Of a stretch of DNA of 64,000 nucleotides, positions 40,917-54,790 are shown one piece after another. A program made the translations under genes and the position numbers. Below the pieces are notes generated by a model. That model worked only from the letters and a program-made list of their open reading frames with translations. It was not told where the DNA came from and made no database searches. This stretch comes from Amaranthus tricolor (taxonomy: Eukaryota; Streptophyta; Magnoliopsida; Caryophyllales; Amaranthaceae). The DNA is taken from NCBI RefSeq assembly GCF_026212465.1, contig NC_080059.1, positions 24,381,292 to 24,445,291 on the forward strand, given 5' to 3'. Position 1 is the first letter of the stretch; each line of letters begins with the position of its first letter.

Positions 40917-41923
40917 TTGATCATTGATTCTTGTTCATTCTTCATCGTTCATTCGTCATTGATCATTGATCCTTGTTCATTCTTCATCGTTCATTCGTCA
41001 TTGACCATTACTCCTTGTTCATTCTTCATCGTTCATTCTTCATTGATCATTGATCCTTGTTCATTCTTCATCGTTCATTCTTCTTTGATCATTTATCCTT
41101 GTTCATTCTTCATTGATCATTGATCCTTGTTCATTCTTCATCGTTCATTCGTCATTGATCATTGATCCTTGTTCATTCTTCATCGTTCATTCGTCATTGA
41201 TCATTGATCCTTGTTCATTCTTCATTGATCATTGATCCTTGTTCATTCTTCATCGTTCATTCGTCATTGATCATTGATCCTTGTTCATTCTTCATCGTTC
41301 ATTCGTCATTGACCATTAATCATTGTTCATTCTTCATCGTTCATTCTTCATTGATCATTGATCCTTGTTCATTCTTCATCGTTCATTCGTCATTGACCAT
41401 TAATCCTTGTTCATTCTTCATCGTTCATTCTTCATTGATCATTGATCCTTTTTCATTCTTCATCGTTCATTCTTCATTGAGAATTGATCCTTGTTCATTC
41501 TTCATCGTTCATTCGTCATTGACCATTAATCCTTGTTCATTCTTCATCGTTCATTCTTCATTGATCATTGTTCCTTGTTCATTCTTCATCGTTCATTCTT
41601 CATTGATCATTGATCCTTGTTCATTCTTCATCGTTCATTATTCATTGATCATTGATCCTTGTTCATTCTTCATCGTTCATTCTTCATTGATCATTGATCT
41701 TTGTTCATTCTTCATCGTTCATTCGATATTGAGCATTGATCCTTGTTCATTCTTCATCGTTCATTCTTCATTGATCATTGATCCTTGTTCATTCGTTATC
41801 GTTCATTTGTCATTGATCATTGATCCTTGTTCTTCTTCATCGTTCATTCGTCATTGATCATTGATCCTTGTTCATTCTTCATCGTTCATTCGTCATTGAC
41901 CATTAATCCTTGTTCATTCTTCA
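40917..41923 (+). repeat. 1007-bp back-to-back tandem repeat, unit 2
   Basis: Second unit. The junction falls inside a short monomer whose next h6 is ATTCTTG at unit 2's start and ATCCTTG after its end. This gives a sharp boundary. Confidence 0.9.
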
Positions 41924-43200
41924 TTGATCATTGATCCTTGTTCATTCTTCATCGTTCATTCGTCATTGACCATTAATCCTTGTTCATTCTTCATCGTTCA
42001 TTCGTCATTGACCATTAATCCTTGTTCATTCTTCATCGTTCATTCTCCATTGATCATTGATCCTTGTTCATTCTTCATCGTTCATTCTTCATTGATCATT
42101 GATCCTTGTTCATTCTTCTTCATTCATTCGTCATTGACCATTAATCCTTGTTCATTCTTCATCGTTCATTCTTCATTGATCATTGTTCCTTGTTCATTCT
42201 TCATCGTTCATTCTTCATTGAGAATTGATCCTTGTTCATTCTTCATCGTTCATTTTTCATTGATCATTGATCCTTGTTCATTCTTCATCGTTCATTCTTC
42301 ATTGATCATTGATCCTTCATTCTTCATCGTTCATTCTTCTTTGATCATTAATCCTTGTTCATTCTTCATTGATCATTGATCCTTGTTCATTCTTCATCGT
42401 TCATTCGTCATTGATCATTGATCCTTGTTCATTCTTCATCGTTCGTTCGTCATTGATCATTGATCCTTGTTCATTCTTCATCGTTCATTCGTCATTGACC
42501 ATTAATCCTTGTTCATTCTTCATCGTTCATTCTTCATTGATCATTGATCCTTGTTCATTCTTCATCGTTCATTCGTCATTGACCATTAATCCTTGTTCAT
42601 TCTTCATCGTTCATTCTTCATTGATCATTGATCCTTGTTCATTCTTCATCGTTCATTCGTCATTGATCATTGATCCCTGTTCATTCTTCATCGTTCATTC
42701 GTCATTGACCATTAATCCTTATTCATTCTTCATCGTTCATTCTTCATTGATCATTGATCCTTGTTCATTCTTCATCGTTCATTCTTCATTGAGAATTGAT
42801 CCTTGTTCATTCTTCATCGTTCATTCGTCATTGACCATTAATCCTTGTTCATTCTTCATCGTTCATTCTTCATTGATCATTGTTCCTTGTTCATTCTTCA
42901 TCGTTCATTCTTCATTGATCATTGATCCTTGTTCATTCTTCATCGTTCATTATTCATTGATCATTGATCCTTGTTCATTCTTCATCGTTCATTCTTCATT
43001 GATCATTGATCTTTGTTCATTCTTCATCGTTCATTCGATATTGAGCATTGATCCTTGTTCATTCTTCATCGTTCATTCTTCATTGATCATTGATCCTTGT
43101 TCATTCGTTATCGTTCATTTGTCATTGATCATTGATCCTTGTTCTTCTTCATCGTTCATTCGTCATTGATCATTGATCCTTGTTCATTCTTCATCGTTCA
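40920..43200 (+). repeat. 6253-bp-offset duplication, copy 1
   Basis: About 2.3 kb matching 47173-49453, including two GATATTG blocks (41725/47978 and 43037/49290) and the 39-bp monomer (42311/48564). The offset plus two 41-bp and one 39-bp deficits (5 bases) is 6258, or 894 modules. Confidence 0.85.
42304..42342 (+). repeat. 39-bp monomer with a 3-bp deletion, type example of 5 copies
   Basis: GATCCTTGTTCATTC is shortened to GATCCTTCATTC, losing 3 bp. The lesion is found at 42311, 48564, 49876, 56995 and 58307 only. The spacings equal the local duplication offsets (6253, 1312 and 8431 bp), so the five copies follow from one mutation and three duplications. It is a convenient relative-age marker within domain B. 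Confidence 0.9.
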
Positions 43201-43229
43201 TTCGTCATTGACCATTAATCCTTGTTCAT

Positions 43230-43310
43230 TCTTCATCGTTCATTCTTCATTGATCATTCTTCATCGTTCATTCTTCATCGTTCATTCTTCATTTAGAATT
43301 GATCCTTGTT
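43230..43310 (+). repeat. Hybrid junction monomer with repeated h1-h2 pairs
   Basis: Reading in modules, a normal start (TTCATTC, TTCATCG, TTCATTC, TTCATTG) is followed by ATCATTC, TTCATCG, TTCATTC, TTCATCG, TTCATTC, TTCATTT, AGAATTG and ATCCTTG. The module ATCATTC fuses the first half of h5 to the end of h1 or h3. This is where sequence matching 49.39 kb ends and sequence matching 35.9 kb (offset 7372) begins, so it looks like the scar of an unequal exchange that kept the 7-bp register. Confidence 0.8.
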
Positions 43311-43321
43311 CATTCTTCATC

Positions 43322-44142
43322 GTTCATTCTTCATTGATCATTGATCCTTGTTTATTCTTCATCGTTCATTCGTCATTGACCATTAATCCTTGTTCATTCT
43401 TCATCGTTCATTCTCCATTGATCATTGATCCTTGTTCATTCTTCATCGTTCATTCGTCATTGATCATTGATCCTTGTTCATTCTTCATCGTTCATTCGTC
43501 ATTGACCATTAATCCTTGTTCATTCTTCATCGTTCATTCTTCATTGATCATTGATCCTTGTTCATTCTTCATCGTTTATTCGTCATTGATCATTGATCCT
43601 TGTTCATTCTTCATTGATCATTGATCCTTGTTCATTCTTCATCGTTCATTCGTCATTGATCATTGATCCCTATTCATTCTTCATCGTTCATTCGTCATTG
43701 ACCATTACTCCTTGTTCATTCTTCATCGTTCATTCTTCATTGATCATTGATCCTTGTTCATTCTTCATCGTTCAATCTTCTTTGATCATTGATCCTTGTT
43801 CATTCTTCATTGATCATTGATCCTTGTTCATTCTTCATCGTTCATTCGTCATTGATCATTGATCCTTGTTCATTCTTCATCGTTCATTCGTCATTGATCA
43901 TTGATCCTTGTTCATTCTTCATCGTTCATTCGTCATTAACCATTACTCCTTGTTCATTCTTCATCGTTCATTCTTCATTGATCATTGATCCTTGTTCATT
44001 CTTCATCGTTCATTCTTCTTTGATCATTGATCCTTGTTCATTCTTCATCGTTCATTCGTCATTGATCATTGATCCTTGTTCATTCTTCATCGTTCATTCG
44101 TCATTGATCATTGATCCTTGTTCATTCTTCATTGTTCATTGG
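43322..44142 (+). repeat. Copy of 35.95-36.77 kb at offset 7372
   Basis: The marker order TTTAGAATTG, TCCATTG, TTTATTCG, CCCTATTC, CAATCTTC, AACCATTA matches the earlier copy. The offset plus 6 lost bases is 7378, or 1054 modules. It begins at the hybrid junction at 43230-43310. Confidence 0.82.
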
Positions 44143-45537
44143 TCATTGACCATTAATCCTAGTTCATTCTTCATTGATCATTGATCCTTGTTCATTCTTC
44201 ATCGTTCATTCGTCATTGACCATTAATCCTTGTTCATTCTTCATCGTTCATTCGTCATTGACCATTAATCCTTGTTCATTCTTCATCGTTCATTCTCCAT
44301 TGATCATTGATCCTTGTTCATTCTTCATCGTTCATTCTTCATTGATCATTGATCCTTGTTCATTCTTCATCATTCATTCGTCATTGACCATTAATCCTTG
44401 TTCATTCTTCATCGTTCATTCTTCATTGATCATTGTTCCTTGTTCATTCTTCATCGTTCATTCTTCATTGAGAATTGATCCTTGTTCATTCTTCATCGTT
44501 CATTCTTCATTGATCATTGATCCTTGTTCATTCTTCATCGTTCATTCTTCATTGATCATTGATCCTTGTTCATTCTTCATCGTTCATTCTTCTTTGATCA
44601 TTAATCCTTGTTCATTCTTCATTGATCATTGATCCTTGTTCATTCTTCATCGTTCATTCGTCATTGATCATTGATCCTTGTTCATTCTTCATCGTTCGTT
44701 CGTCATTGATCATTGATCCTTGTTCATTCTTCATCGTTCATTCGTCATTGACCATTAATCCTTGTTCATTCTTCATCGTTCATTCTTCATTGATCATTGA
44801 TCCTAGTTCATTCTTCATCGTTCATTCGTCATTGACCATTAATCCTTGTTCATTCTTCATCGTTCATTCGTCATTGACCATTAATCCTTGTTCATTCTTC
44901 ATCGTTCATTCTCCATTGATCATTGATCCTTGTTCATTCTTCAACGTTCATTCTTCATTGATCATTGATCCTTGTTCATTCTTCATCGTTCATTCGTCAT
45001 TGACCATTAATCCTTGTTCATTCTTCATCGTTCATTCTTCATTGATCATTGTTCCTTGTTCATTCTACATCGTTCATTCTTCATTGAGAATTGATCCTTG
45101 TTCATTCTTCATCGTTCATTCTTCTTCGTTCATTCTTCATTGATCATTGATCCTTGTTCATTCTTCATCGTTCATTCTTCATGGATCATTGATCCTTGTT
45201 CATTCTTCATCGTTCATTCTTCTTTGATCATTGATCCTTGTTCATTCTTCATTGATCATTGATCCTTGTTCATTCTTCATCGTTCATTCGTCATTGATCA
45301 TTGATCCTTGTTCATTCTTCATCGTTCATTCGTCATTGATCATTGATCCTTGTTCATTCTTCATCGTTCATTCGTCATTGACCATTAATCCTTGTTCATT
45401 CTTCATCGTTCATTCTTCATTGATCATTGATCCTTGTTCATTCTTCATCGTTCATTCGTCATTGACAATTAATCCTTGTTCATTCTTCATCGTTCATTCT
45501 TCATTGATCATTGATCCTTGTTCATTCTTCATCGTTC
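44012..45537 (+). repeat. 1526-bp back-to-back tandem repeat, unit 1
   Basis: The translations of units 1 and 2 are identical across two long frames. The rare CATTGGTCATTG recurs at 44138 and 45664. 1526 is exactly 218 modules, with no internal small indel. Confidence 0.92.
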
Positions 45538-47063
45538 ATTCTTCTTTGATCATTGATCCTTGTTCATTCTTCATCGTTCATTCGTCATTGATCATTGATC
45601 CTTGTTCATTCTTCATCGTTCATTCGTCATTGATCATTGATCCTTGTTCATTCTTCATTGTTCATTGGTCATTGACCATTAATCCTAGTTCATTCTTCAT
45701 TGATCATTGATCCTTGTTCATTCTTCATCGTTCATTCGTCATTGACCATTAATCCTTGTTCATTCTTCATCGTTCATTCGTCATTGACCATTAATCCTTG
45801 TTCATTCTTCATCGTTCATTCTCCATTGATCATTGATCCTTGTTCATTCTTCATCGTTCATTCTTCATTGATCATTGATCCTTGTTCATTCTTCATCATT
45901 CATTCGTCATTGACCATTAATCCTTGTTCATTCTTCATCGTTCATTCTTCATTGATCATTGTTCCTTGTTCATTCTTCATCGTTCATTCTTCATTGAGAA
46001 TTGATCCTTGTTCATTCTTCATCGTTCATTCTTCATTGATCATTGATCCTTGTTCATTCTTCATCGTTCATTCTTCATTGATCATTGATCCTTGTTCATT
46101 CTTCATCGTTCATTCTTCTTTGATCATTAATCCTTGTTCATTCTTCATTGATCATTGATCCTTGTTCATTCTTCATCGTTCATTCGTCATTGATCATTGA
46201 TCCTTGTTCATTCTTCATCGTTCGTTCGTCATTGATCATTGATCCTTGTTCATTCTTCATCGTTCATTCGTCATTGACCATTAATCCTTGTTCATTCTTC
46301 ATCGTTCATTCTTCATTGATCATTGATCCTAGTTCATTCTTCATCGTTCATTCGTCATTGACCATTAATCCTTGTTCATTCTTCATCGTTCATTCGTCAT
46401 TGACCATTAATCCTTGTTCATTCTTCATCGTTCATTCTCCATTGATCATTGATCCTTGTTCATTCTTCAACGTTCATTCTTCATTGATCATTGATCCTTG
46501 TTCATTCTTCATCGTTCATTCGTCATTGACCATTAATCCTTGTTCATTCTTCATCGTTCATTCTTCATTGATCATTGTTCCTTGTTCATTCTACATCGTT
46601 CATTCTTCATTGAGAATTGATCCTTGTTCATTCTTCATCGTTCATTCTTCTTCGTTCATTCTTCATTGATCATTGATCCTTGTTCATTCTTCATCGTTCA
46701 TTCTTCATGGATCATTGATCCTTGTTCATTCTTCATCGTTCATTCTTCTTTGATCATTGATCCTTGTTCATTCTTCATTGATCATTGATCCTTGTTCATT
46801 CTTCATCGTTCATTCGTCATTGATCATTGATCCTTGTTCATTCTTCATCGTTCATTCGTCATTGATCATTGATCCTTGTTCATTCTTCATCGTTCATTCG
46901 TCATTGACCATTAATCCTTGTTCATTCTTCATCGTTCATTCTTCATTGATCATTGATCCTTGTTCATTCTTCATCGTTCATTCGTCATTGACAATTAATC
47001 CTTGTTCATTCTTCATCGTTCATTCTTCATTGATCATTGATCCTTGTTCATTCTTCATCGTTC
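45538..47063 (+). repeat. 1526-bp back-to-back tandem repeat, unit 2
   Basis: Second unit, directly abutting the first near a TTCTTTG monomer, then continuing into a different string near 47.07 kb. 1526 is 36.33 monomers, so the exchange was out of the 42-bp register but in the 7-bp register. Confidence 0.92.
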
Positions 47064-47709
47064 ATTCTTCTTTGATCATTGATCCTTGTTCATTCTTTAT
47101 TGATTATTGATCCTTGTTCATTCTTCAACGTTCATTCGTCATTGATCATTGATCCTTGTTCATTCTTCATTGATCATTGATTCTTGTTCATTCTTCATCG
47201 TTCATTCGTCATTGATCATTGATCCTTGTTCATTCTTCATCGTTCATTCGTCATTGACCATTACTCCTTGTTCATTCTTCATCGTTCATTCTTCATTGAT
47301 CATTGATCCTTGTTCATTCTTCATCGTTCATTCTTCTTTGATCATTTATCCTTGTTCATTCTTCATTGATCATTGATCCTTGTTCATTCTTCATCGTTCA
47401 TTCGTCATTGATCATTGATCCTTGTTCATTCTTCATCGTTCATTCGTCATTGATCATTGATCCTTGTTCATTCTTCATTGATCATTGATCCTTGTTCATT
47501 CTTCATCGTTCATTCGTCATTGATCATTGATCCTTGTTCATTCTTCATCGTTCATTCGTCATTGACCATTAATCATTGTTCATTCTTCATCGTTCATTCT
47601 TCATTGATCATTGATCCTTGTTCATTCTTCATCGTTCATTCGTCATTGACCATTAATCCTTGTTCATTCTTCATCGTTCATTCTTCATTGATCATTGATC
47701 CTTTTTCAT

Positions 47710-48970
47710 TCTTCATCGTTCATTCTTCATTGAGAATTGATCCTTGTTCATTCTTCATCGTTCATTCGTCATTGACCATTAATCCTTGTTCATTCTTCAT
47801 CGTTCATTCTTCATTGATCATTGTTCCTTGTTCATTCTTCATCGTTCATTCTTCATTGATCATTGATCCTTGTTCATTCTTCATCGTTCATTATTCATTG
47901 ATCATTGATCCTTGTTCATTCTTCATCGTTCATTCTTCATTGATCATTGATCTTTGTTCATTCTTCATCGTTCATTCGATATTGAGCATTGATCCTTGTT
48001 CATTCTTCATCGTTCATTCTTCATTGATCATCGATCCTTGTTCATTCGTTATCGTTCATTTGTCATTGATCATTGATCCTTGTTCTTCTTCATCGTTCAT
48101 TCGTCATTGATCATTGATCCTTGTTCATTCTTCATCGTTCATTCGTCATTGACCATTAATCCTTGTTCATTCTTCATTGATCATTGATCCTTGTTCATTC
48201 TTCATCGTTCATTCGTCATTGACCATTAATCCTTGTTCATTCTTCATCGTTCATTCGTCATTGACCATTAATCCTTGTTCATTCTTCATCGTTCATTCTC
48301 CATTGATCATTGATCCTTGTTCATTCTTCATCGTTCATTCTTCATTGATCATTGATCCTTGTTCATTCTTCATCATTCATTCGTCATTGACCATTAATCC
48401 TTGTTCATTCTTCATCGTTCATTCTTCATTGATCATTGTTCCTTGTTCATTCTTCATCGTTCATTCTTCATTGAGAATTGATCCTTGTTCATTCTTCATC
48501 GTTCATTCTTCATTGATCATTGATCCTTGTTCATTCTTCATCGTTCATTCTTCATTGATCATTGATCCTTCATTCTTCATCGTTCATTCTTCTTTGATCA
48601 TTAATCCTTGTTCATTCTTCATTGATCATTGATCCTTGTTCATTCTTCATCGTTCATTCGTCATTGATCATTGATCCTTGTTCATTCTTCATCGTTCGTT
48701 CGTCATTGATCATTGATCCTTGTTCATTCTTCATCGTTCATTCGTCATTGACCATTAATCCTTGTTCATTCTTCATCGTTCATTCTTCATTGATCATTGA
48801 TCCTTGTTCATTCTTCATCGTTCATTCGTCATTGACCATTAATCCTTGTTCATTCTTCATCGTTCATTCTTCATTGATCATTGATCCTTGTTCATTCTTC
48901 ATCGTTCATTCGTCATTGATCATTGATCCCTGTTCATTCTTCATCGTTCATTCGTCATTGACCATTAATC
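47710..48970 (+). repeat. 1312-bp-offset duplication, copy 1
   Basis: About 1.26 kb matching 49022-50282, including the GATATTG block (47978/49290), the 41-bp monomer (48080/49392) and the 39-bp monomer (48564/49876). The offset plus 4 lost bases is 1316, or 188 modules. Copy 1 alone has ATCATCGATCC near 48030. Copy 2 alone has TTCAGAATTG near 49042, ATTATTC near 49685 and TTCAATC near 49802. Confidence 0.86.
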
Positions 48971-49021
48971 CTTATTCATTCTTCATCGTTCATTCTTCAT
49001 TGATCATTGATCCTTGTTCAT

Positions 49022-50282
49022 TCTTCATCGTTCATTCTTCATTCAGAATTGATCCTTGTTCATTCTTCATCGTTCATTCGTCATTGACCATTAATCCTTG
49101 TTCATTCTTCATCGTTCATTCTTCATTGATCATTGTTCCTTGTTCATTCTTCATCGTTCATTCTTCATTGATTATTGATCCTTGTTCATTCTTCATCGTT
49201 CATTATTCATTGATCATTGATCCTTGTTCATTCTTCATCGTTCATTCTTCATTGATCATTGATCTTTGTTCATTCTTCATCGTTCATTCGATATTGAGCA
49301 TTGATCCTTGTTCATTCTTCATCGTTCATTCTTCATTGATCATTGATCCTTGTTCATTCGTTATCGTTCATTTGTCATTGATCATTGATCCTTGTTCTTC
49401 TTCATCGTTCATTCGTCATTGATCATTGATCCTTGTTCATTCTTCATCGTTCATTCGTCATTGACCATTAATCCTTGTTCATTCTTCATTGATCATTGAT
49501 CCTTGTTCATTCTTCATCGTTCATTCGTCATTGACCATTAATCCTTGTTCATTCTTCATCGTTCATTCGTCATTGACCATTAATCCTTGTTCATTCTTCA
49601 TCGTTCATTCTCCATTGATCATTGATCTTTGTTCATTCTTCATCGTTCATTCTTCATTGATCATTGATCCTTGTTCATTCTTCATTATTCATTCGTCATT
49701 GACCATTAATCCTTGTTCATTCTTCATCGTTCATTCTTCATTGATCATTGTTCCTTGTTCATTCTTCATCGTTCATTCTTCATTGAGAATTGATCCTTGT
49801 TCAATCTTCATCGTTCATTCTTCATTGATCATTGATCCTTGTTCATTCTTCATCGTTCATTCTTCATTGATCATTGATCCTTCATTCTTCATCGTTCATT
49901 CTTCTTTGATCATTAATCCTTGTTCATTCTTCATTGATCATTGATCCTTGTTCATTCTTCATCGTTCATTCGTCATTGATCATTGATCCTTGTTCATTCT
50001 TCATCGTTCGTTCGTCATTGATCATTGATCCTTGTTCATTCTTCATCGTTCATTCGTCATTGACCATTAATCCTTGTTCATTCTTCATCGTTCATTCTTC
50101 ATTGATCATTGATCCTTGTTCATTCTTCATCGTTCATTCGTCATTGACCATTAATCCTTGTTCATTCTTCATCGTTCATTCTTCATTGATCATTGATCCT
50201 TGTTCATTCTTCATCGTTCATTCGTCATTGATCATTGATCCCTGTTCATTCTTCATCGTTCATTCGTCATTGACCATTACTC
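49022..50282 (+). repeat. 1312-bp-offset duplication, copy 2
   Basis: Copy of 47710-48970. The copies separate where copy 1 has AATCCTTATTC and copy 2 has ACTCCTTGTTC (near 48970/50282). Confidence 0.86.
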
Positions 50283-53200
50283 CTTGTTCATTCTTCATCG
50301 TTCATTCTTCATTGATCATTGATCCTTGTTCATTCTTCATCGTTCAATCTTCTTTGATCATTAATCCTTGTTCATTCTTCATTGATCATTGATCCTTGTT
50401 CATTCTTCATCGTTCATTCATCATTGATCATTGATCCTTGTTCATTCTTCATCGTTTATTCGTAATTGATCATTGATCCTTGTTCATTCTTCATCGTTCA
50501 TTCGTCATTGACCATTAATCCTTGTTCATTCTTCATCGTTCATTCTTCATTGATCATTGATCCTAGTTCATTCTTCATCGTTCATTCGTCATTGACCATT
50601 AATCCTTGTTCATTCTTCATCGTTCATTCGTCATTGACCATTAATCCTTGTTCATTCTTCATCGTTCATTCTCCATTGATCATTGATCCTTGTTCATTCT
50701 TCAACGTTCATTCTTCATTGATCATTGATCCTTGTTCATTCTTCATCGTTCATTCGTCAATGACCATTAATCCTTGTTCTTTCTTCATCGTTCATTCTTC
50801 ATTGATCATTGTTCCTTGTTCATTCTTCATCGTTCATTCTTCATTGAGAATTGATCCTTGTTCATTCTTCATCGTTCATTCTTCATCGTTCATTCTTCAT
50901 TGATCATTGATCCTTGTTCATTCTTCATCGTTCATTCTTCATGGATCATTGATCCTTGTTCATTCTTCATCGTTCATTCTTCTTTGATCATTGATCCTTG
51001 TTCATTCTTCATTGATCATTGATCCTTGTTCATTATTCATCGTTCATTCGTCATTGATCATTGATCCTTGTTCATTCTTCATCGTTCATTCGTCATTGAT
51101 CATTGATCCTTGTTCATTCTTCATCGTTCATTTGTCATTGACCATTAATCCTTGTTCATTCTTCATCGTTCATTCTTCATTGATCATTGATCCTTGTTCA
51201 TTCTTCATCGTTCATTCGTCATTGACAATTAATCCTTGTTCATTCTTCATCGTTCATTCTTCATTGATCATTGATCCTTGTTCATTCTTCATCGTTCATT
51301 CTTCTTTGATCATTGATCCTTGTTCATTCTTTATTGATTATTAATCCTTGTTCATTCTTCAACGTTCATTCGTCATTGATCATTGATACTTGTTCATTCT
51401 TCATTGATCATTGATCCTTGTTCATTCTTCATCGTTCATTCGTCATTGATCATTGATCCTTGTTCATTCTTCATCGTTCATTCGTCATTGACCATTACTC
51501 CTTGTTCATTCTTCATCGTTCATTCTTCATTGATCATTGATCCTTGTTCATTCTTCATCGTTCATTCTTCTTTGATCATTTATCCTTGTTCATTCTTCAT
51601 TGATCATTGATCCTTGTTCATTCTTCATCGTTCATTCGTCATTGATCATTGATCCTTGTTCATTCTTCATCGTTCATTCGTCATTGATCATTGAACCTTG
51701 TTCATTCTTTATTGATCATTGATTCTTGTTCATTCTTCATCGTTCATTCGTCATTGATCATTGATCCTTGTTCATTCTTCATCGTTCATTCGTCATTGAC
51801 CATTAATCATTGTTCATTCTTCATCGTTCATTCTTCATTGATCATTGATCCTTGTTCATTCTTCATCGTTCATTCGTCATTGACCATTAATCCTTGTTCA
51901 TTCTTCATCGTTCATTCTTCATTGATCATTGATCCTTGTTCATTCTTCATCGTTCATTCTTCATTGAGAATTGATCCTTGTTCATTCTTCATCGTTCATT
52001 CGTCATTGACCATTAATCCTTGTTCATTCTTCATCGTTCATTCTTCATTGATCATTGTTCCTTGTTCATTCTTCATCGTTCATTCTTCATTGATCATTGA
52101 TCCTTGTTCATTCTTCATCGTTCATTATTCATTGATCATTGATCCTTGTTCATTCTTCATCGTTCATTCTTCATTGATCATTGATCTTTGTTCATTCTTC
52201 ATCGTTCATTCGATATTGAGCATTGATCCTTGTTCATTCTTCATCGTTCATTCTTCATTGATCATTGATCCTTGTTCATTCGTTATCGTTCATTCGTCAT
52301 TGATCATTGATCCTTGTTCTTCTTCATCGTTCATTCGTCATTGATCATTGATCCTTGTTCATTCTTCATCGTTCATTCGTCATTGACCATTAATCCTTGT
52401 TCATTCTTCATTGTTCATTCGTCATTGACCATTAATCCTTGTTCATTCTTCGTCGTTCATTCTTCATTGATCATTTATCCTTGTTCATTCTTCATCGTTC
52501 ATTCTTCATCGTTCATTCTTCATTGATCATTGATCCTTGTTCATTCTTCATCGATCATTCGTCATTGACCATTAATCCTTGTTCATTCTTCATCGTTGAT
52601 TCTTCATTGATCATTGTTCCTTGTTCATTCTTCATCGTTCATTCTTTATTGAGAATTGATCCTTGTTCATTCTTCATCGTTCATTCGTCATTGACCATTA
52701 ATCCTTGTTCAATCTTCATCGTTCATTCTTCATTGATCATTGATCCTTGTTCATTCTTCATCGTTCATTCGTCATTGACCATTAATCCTTGTTCATTCTT
52801 CATCGTTCATTCTTCATTGATCATTGTTCCTTGTTCATTCTTCATCGTTCATTCTTCATTGATCATTGATCCTTGTTCATTCTTCATCGTTCATTCTTCA
52901 TTGATCATTGATCCTTGTTCATTCTTCATCGTTCATTCTTCATTGATCATTGATCCTTGTTCATTCGTCATTGATCATTGATCCTTGTTCTTCTTCATCG
53001 TTCATTCGTCATTGATCATTGATCCTTGTTCATTCTTCATCGTTCATTCGTCATTGACCATTAATCCTTGTTCATTCTTCATCGTTCATTCTTCATTGAT
53101 CATTGATCCTTGTTCATTCTACATCGTTCATTCTTCTTTGATCATTGATCCTTGTTCATTCTTCATTGATCATTGAACCTTGTTCATTCTTCATCGTTCT

Positions 53201-54790
53201 TTCGTCATTGATCATTGATCCTTGTTCATTCTTCATCGTTCATTCGTCATTGACCATTAATCCTTGTTCATTCTTCATCTTTCATTCTTCATTGATCATT
53301 GATCCTTGTTCATTCTTCATCGTTCATTCGTCATTGACCATTAATCCTTGTTTATTCTTCATCGTTCATTCTTCATTGATCATTGATCCTTGTTCATTCT
53401 TCATCGTTCATTCTTCTTTGATCATTGATCCTTGTTCATTCTTCATTGATCATTGATCCTTGTTCATTCTTCATCGTTCATTCGTCATTGATCATTGATC
53501 CTTGCTCATTCTTCATTGATCATTGATCCTTGTTCATTCTTCATCGTTCATTCGTCATTGATCATTGATCCTTGTTCTTCTTCATCGTTCATTCGTCATT
53601 GATCATTGATCCTTGTTCATTCTTCATCGTTCATTCGTCATTGACCATTAATCCTTGTTCATTCTTCATCGTTCATTCTTCATTGAGAATTGATCCTTGT
53701 TCATTCTTCATCGTTCATTCTTCATTGAGAATTGATCCTTGTGCATTCTTCATCGTTCATTCTTCATTGATCATTGATCCTTGTTCATTCTTCATCGTTC
53801 ATTCTTTATTGATCATTAATCCTTGTTCATTCTTCATCGTTCATTCTTCATTGATCATTGTTCCTTGTTCATTCTTCATCGTTCATTCTTCATTGAGAAT
53901 TGATCCTTGTTCATTCTTCATCGTTTATTTTTCATTGATCATTGATCCTTGTTCGTTCTTCATCGTTCATTCTTCTTTGATCATTGATCCTTGTTCATTC
54001 TTCATTGATCATTGAACCTTGTTCATTCTTCATCGTTCATTCGTCATTGATCATTGATCCTTGTTCATTCTTCATCGTTCATTCGTCATTGACCATTAAT
54101 CCTTGTTCATTCTTCATCGTTCATTCTTCATTGATCATTGATCCTTGTTCATTCTTCATCGTTCATTCGTCATTGACCATTAATCCTTGTTTATTCTTCA
54201 TCGTTCATTCTTCATTGATCATTGATCCTTGTTCATTCTTCATCGTTCATTCTTCTTTGATCATTGATCCTTGTTCATTCTTCATTGATCATTGATCCTT
54301 GTTCATTCTTCATCGTTCATTCGTCATTGATCATTGATCCTTGCTCATTCTTCATTGATCATTGATCCTTGTTCATTCTTCATCGTTCATTCGTCATTGA
54401 TCATTGATCCTTGTTCATTCTTCATCGTTCATTCGTCATTGACCATTACTCCTTGTTCATTCTTCATCGTTCATTCTTCATTGATCATTGATCCTTGTTC
54501 ATTCTTCATCGTTCATTCGTCATTGATCATTGATCCTTGTTCATTCTTCATTGTTCATTCGTCATTGACCATTAATCCTTGTTCATTCTTCGTCGTTCAT
54601 TCTTCATTGATCATTTATCCTTGTTCATTCTTCATCGTTCATTCTTCATCGTTGATTCTTCATTGATCATTGTTCCTTGTTCATTCTTCATCGTTCATTC
54701 TTTATTGAGAATTGATCCTTGTTCATTCTTCATCGTTCATTCGTCATTGACCATTAATCCTTGTTCAATCTTCATCGTTCATTCTTCATT

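Larger units (their letters stand above)
46360..54790 (+). repeat. 8431-bp back-to-back tandem repeat, unit 1
   Basis: Every marker from about 46.36 to 54.79 kb recurs 8431 bp later, including two GATATTG blocks of the 1312-bp pair, the 39-bp and 41-bp monomers and private substitutions such as ATCATCGATCC. By translation I see only two differences: AGTATTC-type TTCAGAATTG near 49042 versus TTGAGAATTG near 57473, and GATTCTTG near 51721 versus GATCCTTG near 60152. The 1312-bp duplication is contained in both units and is therefore older. Confidence 0.93.
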
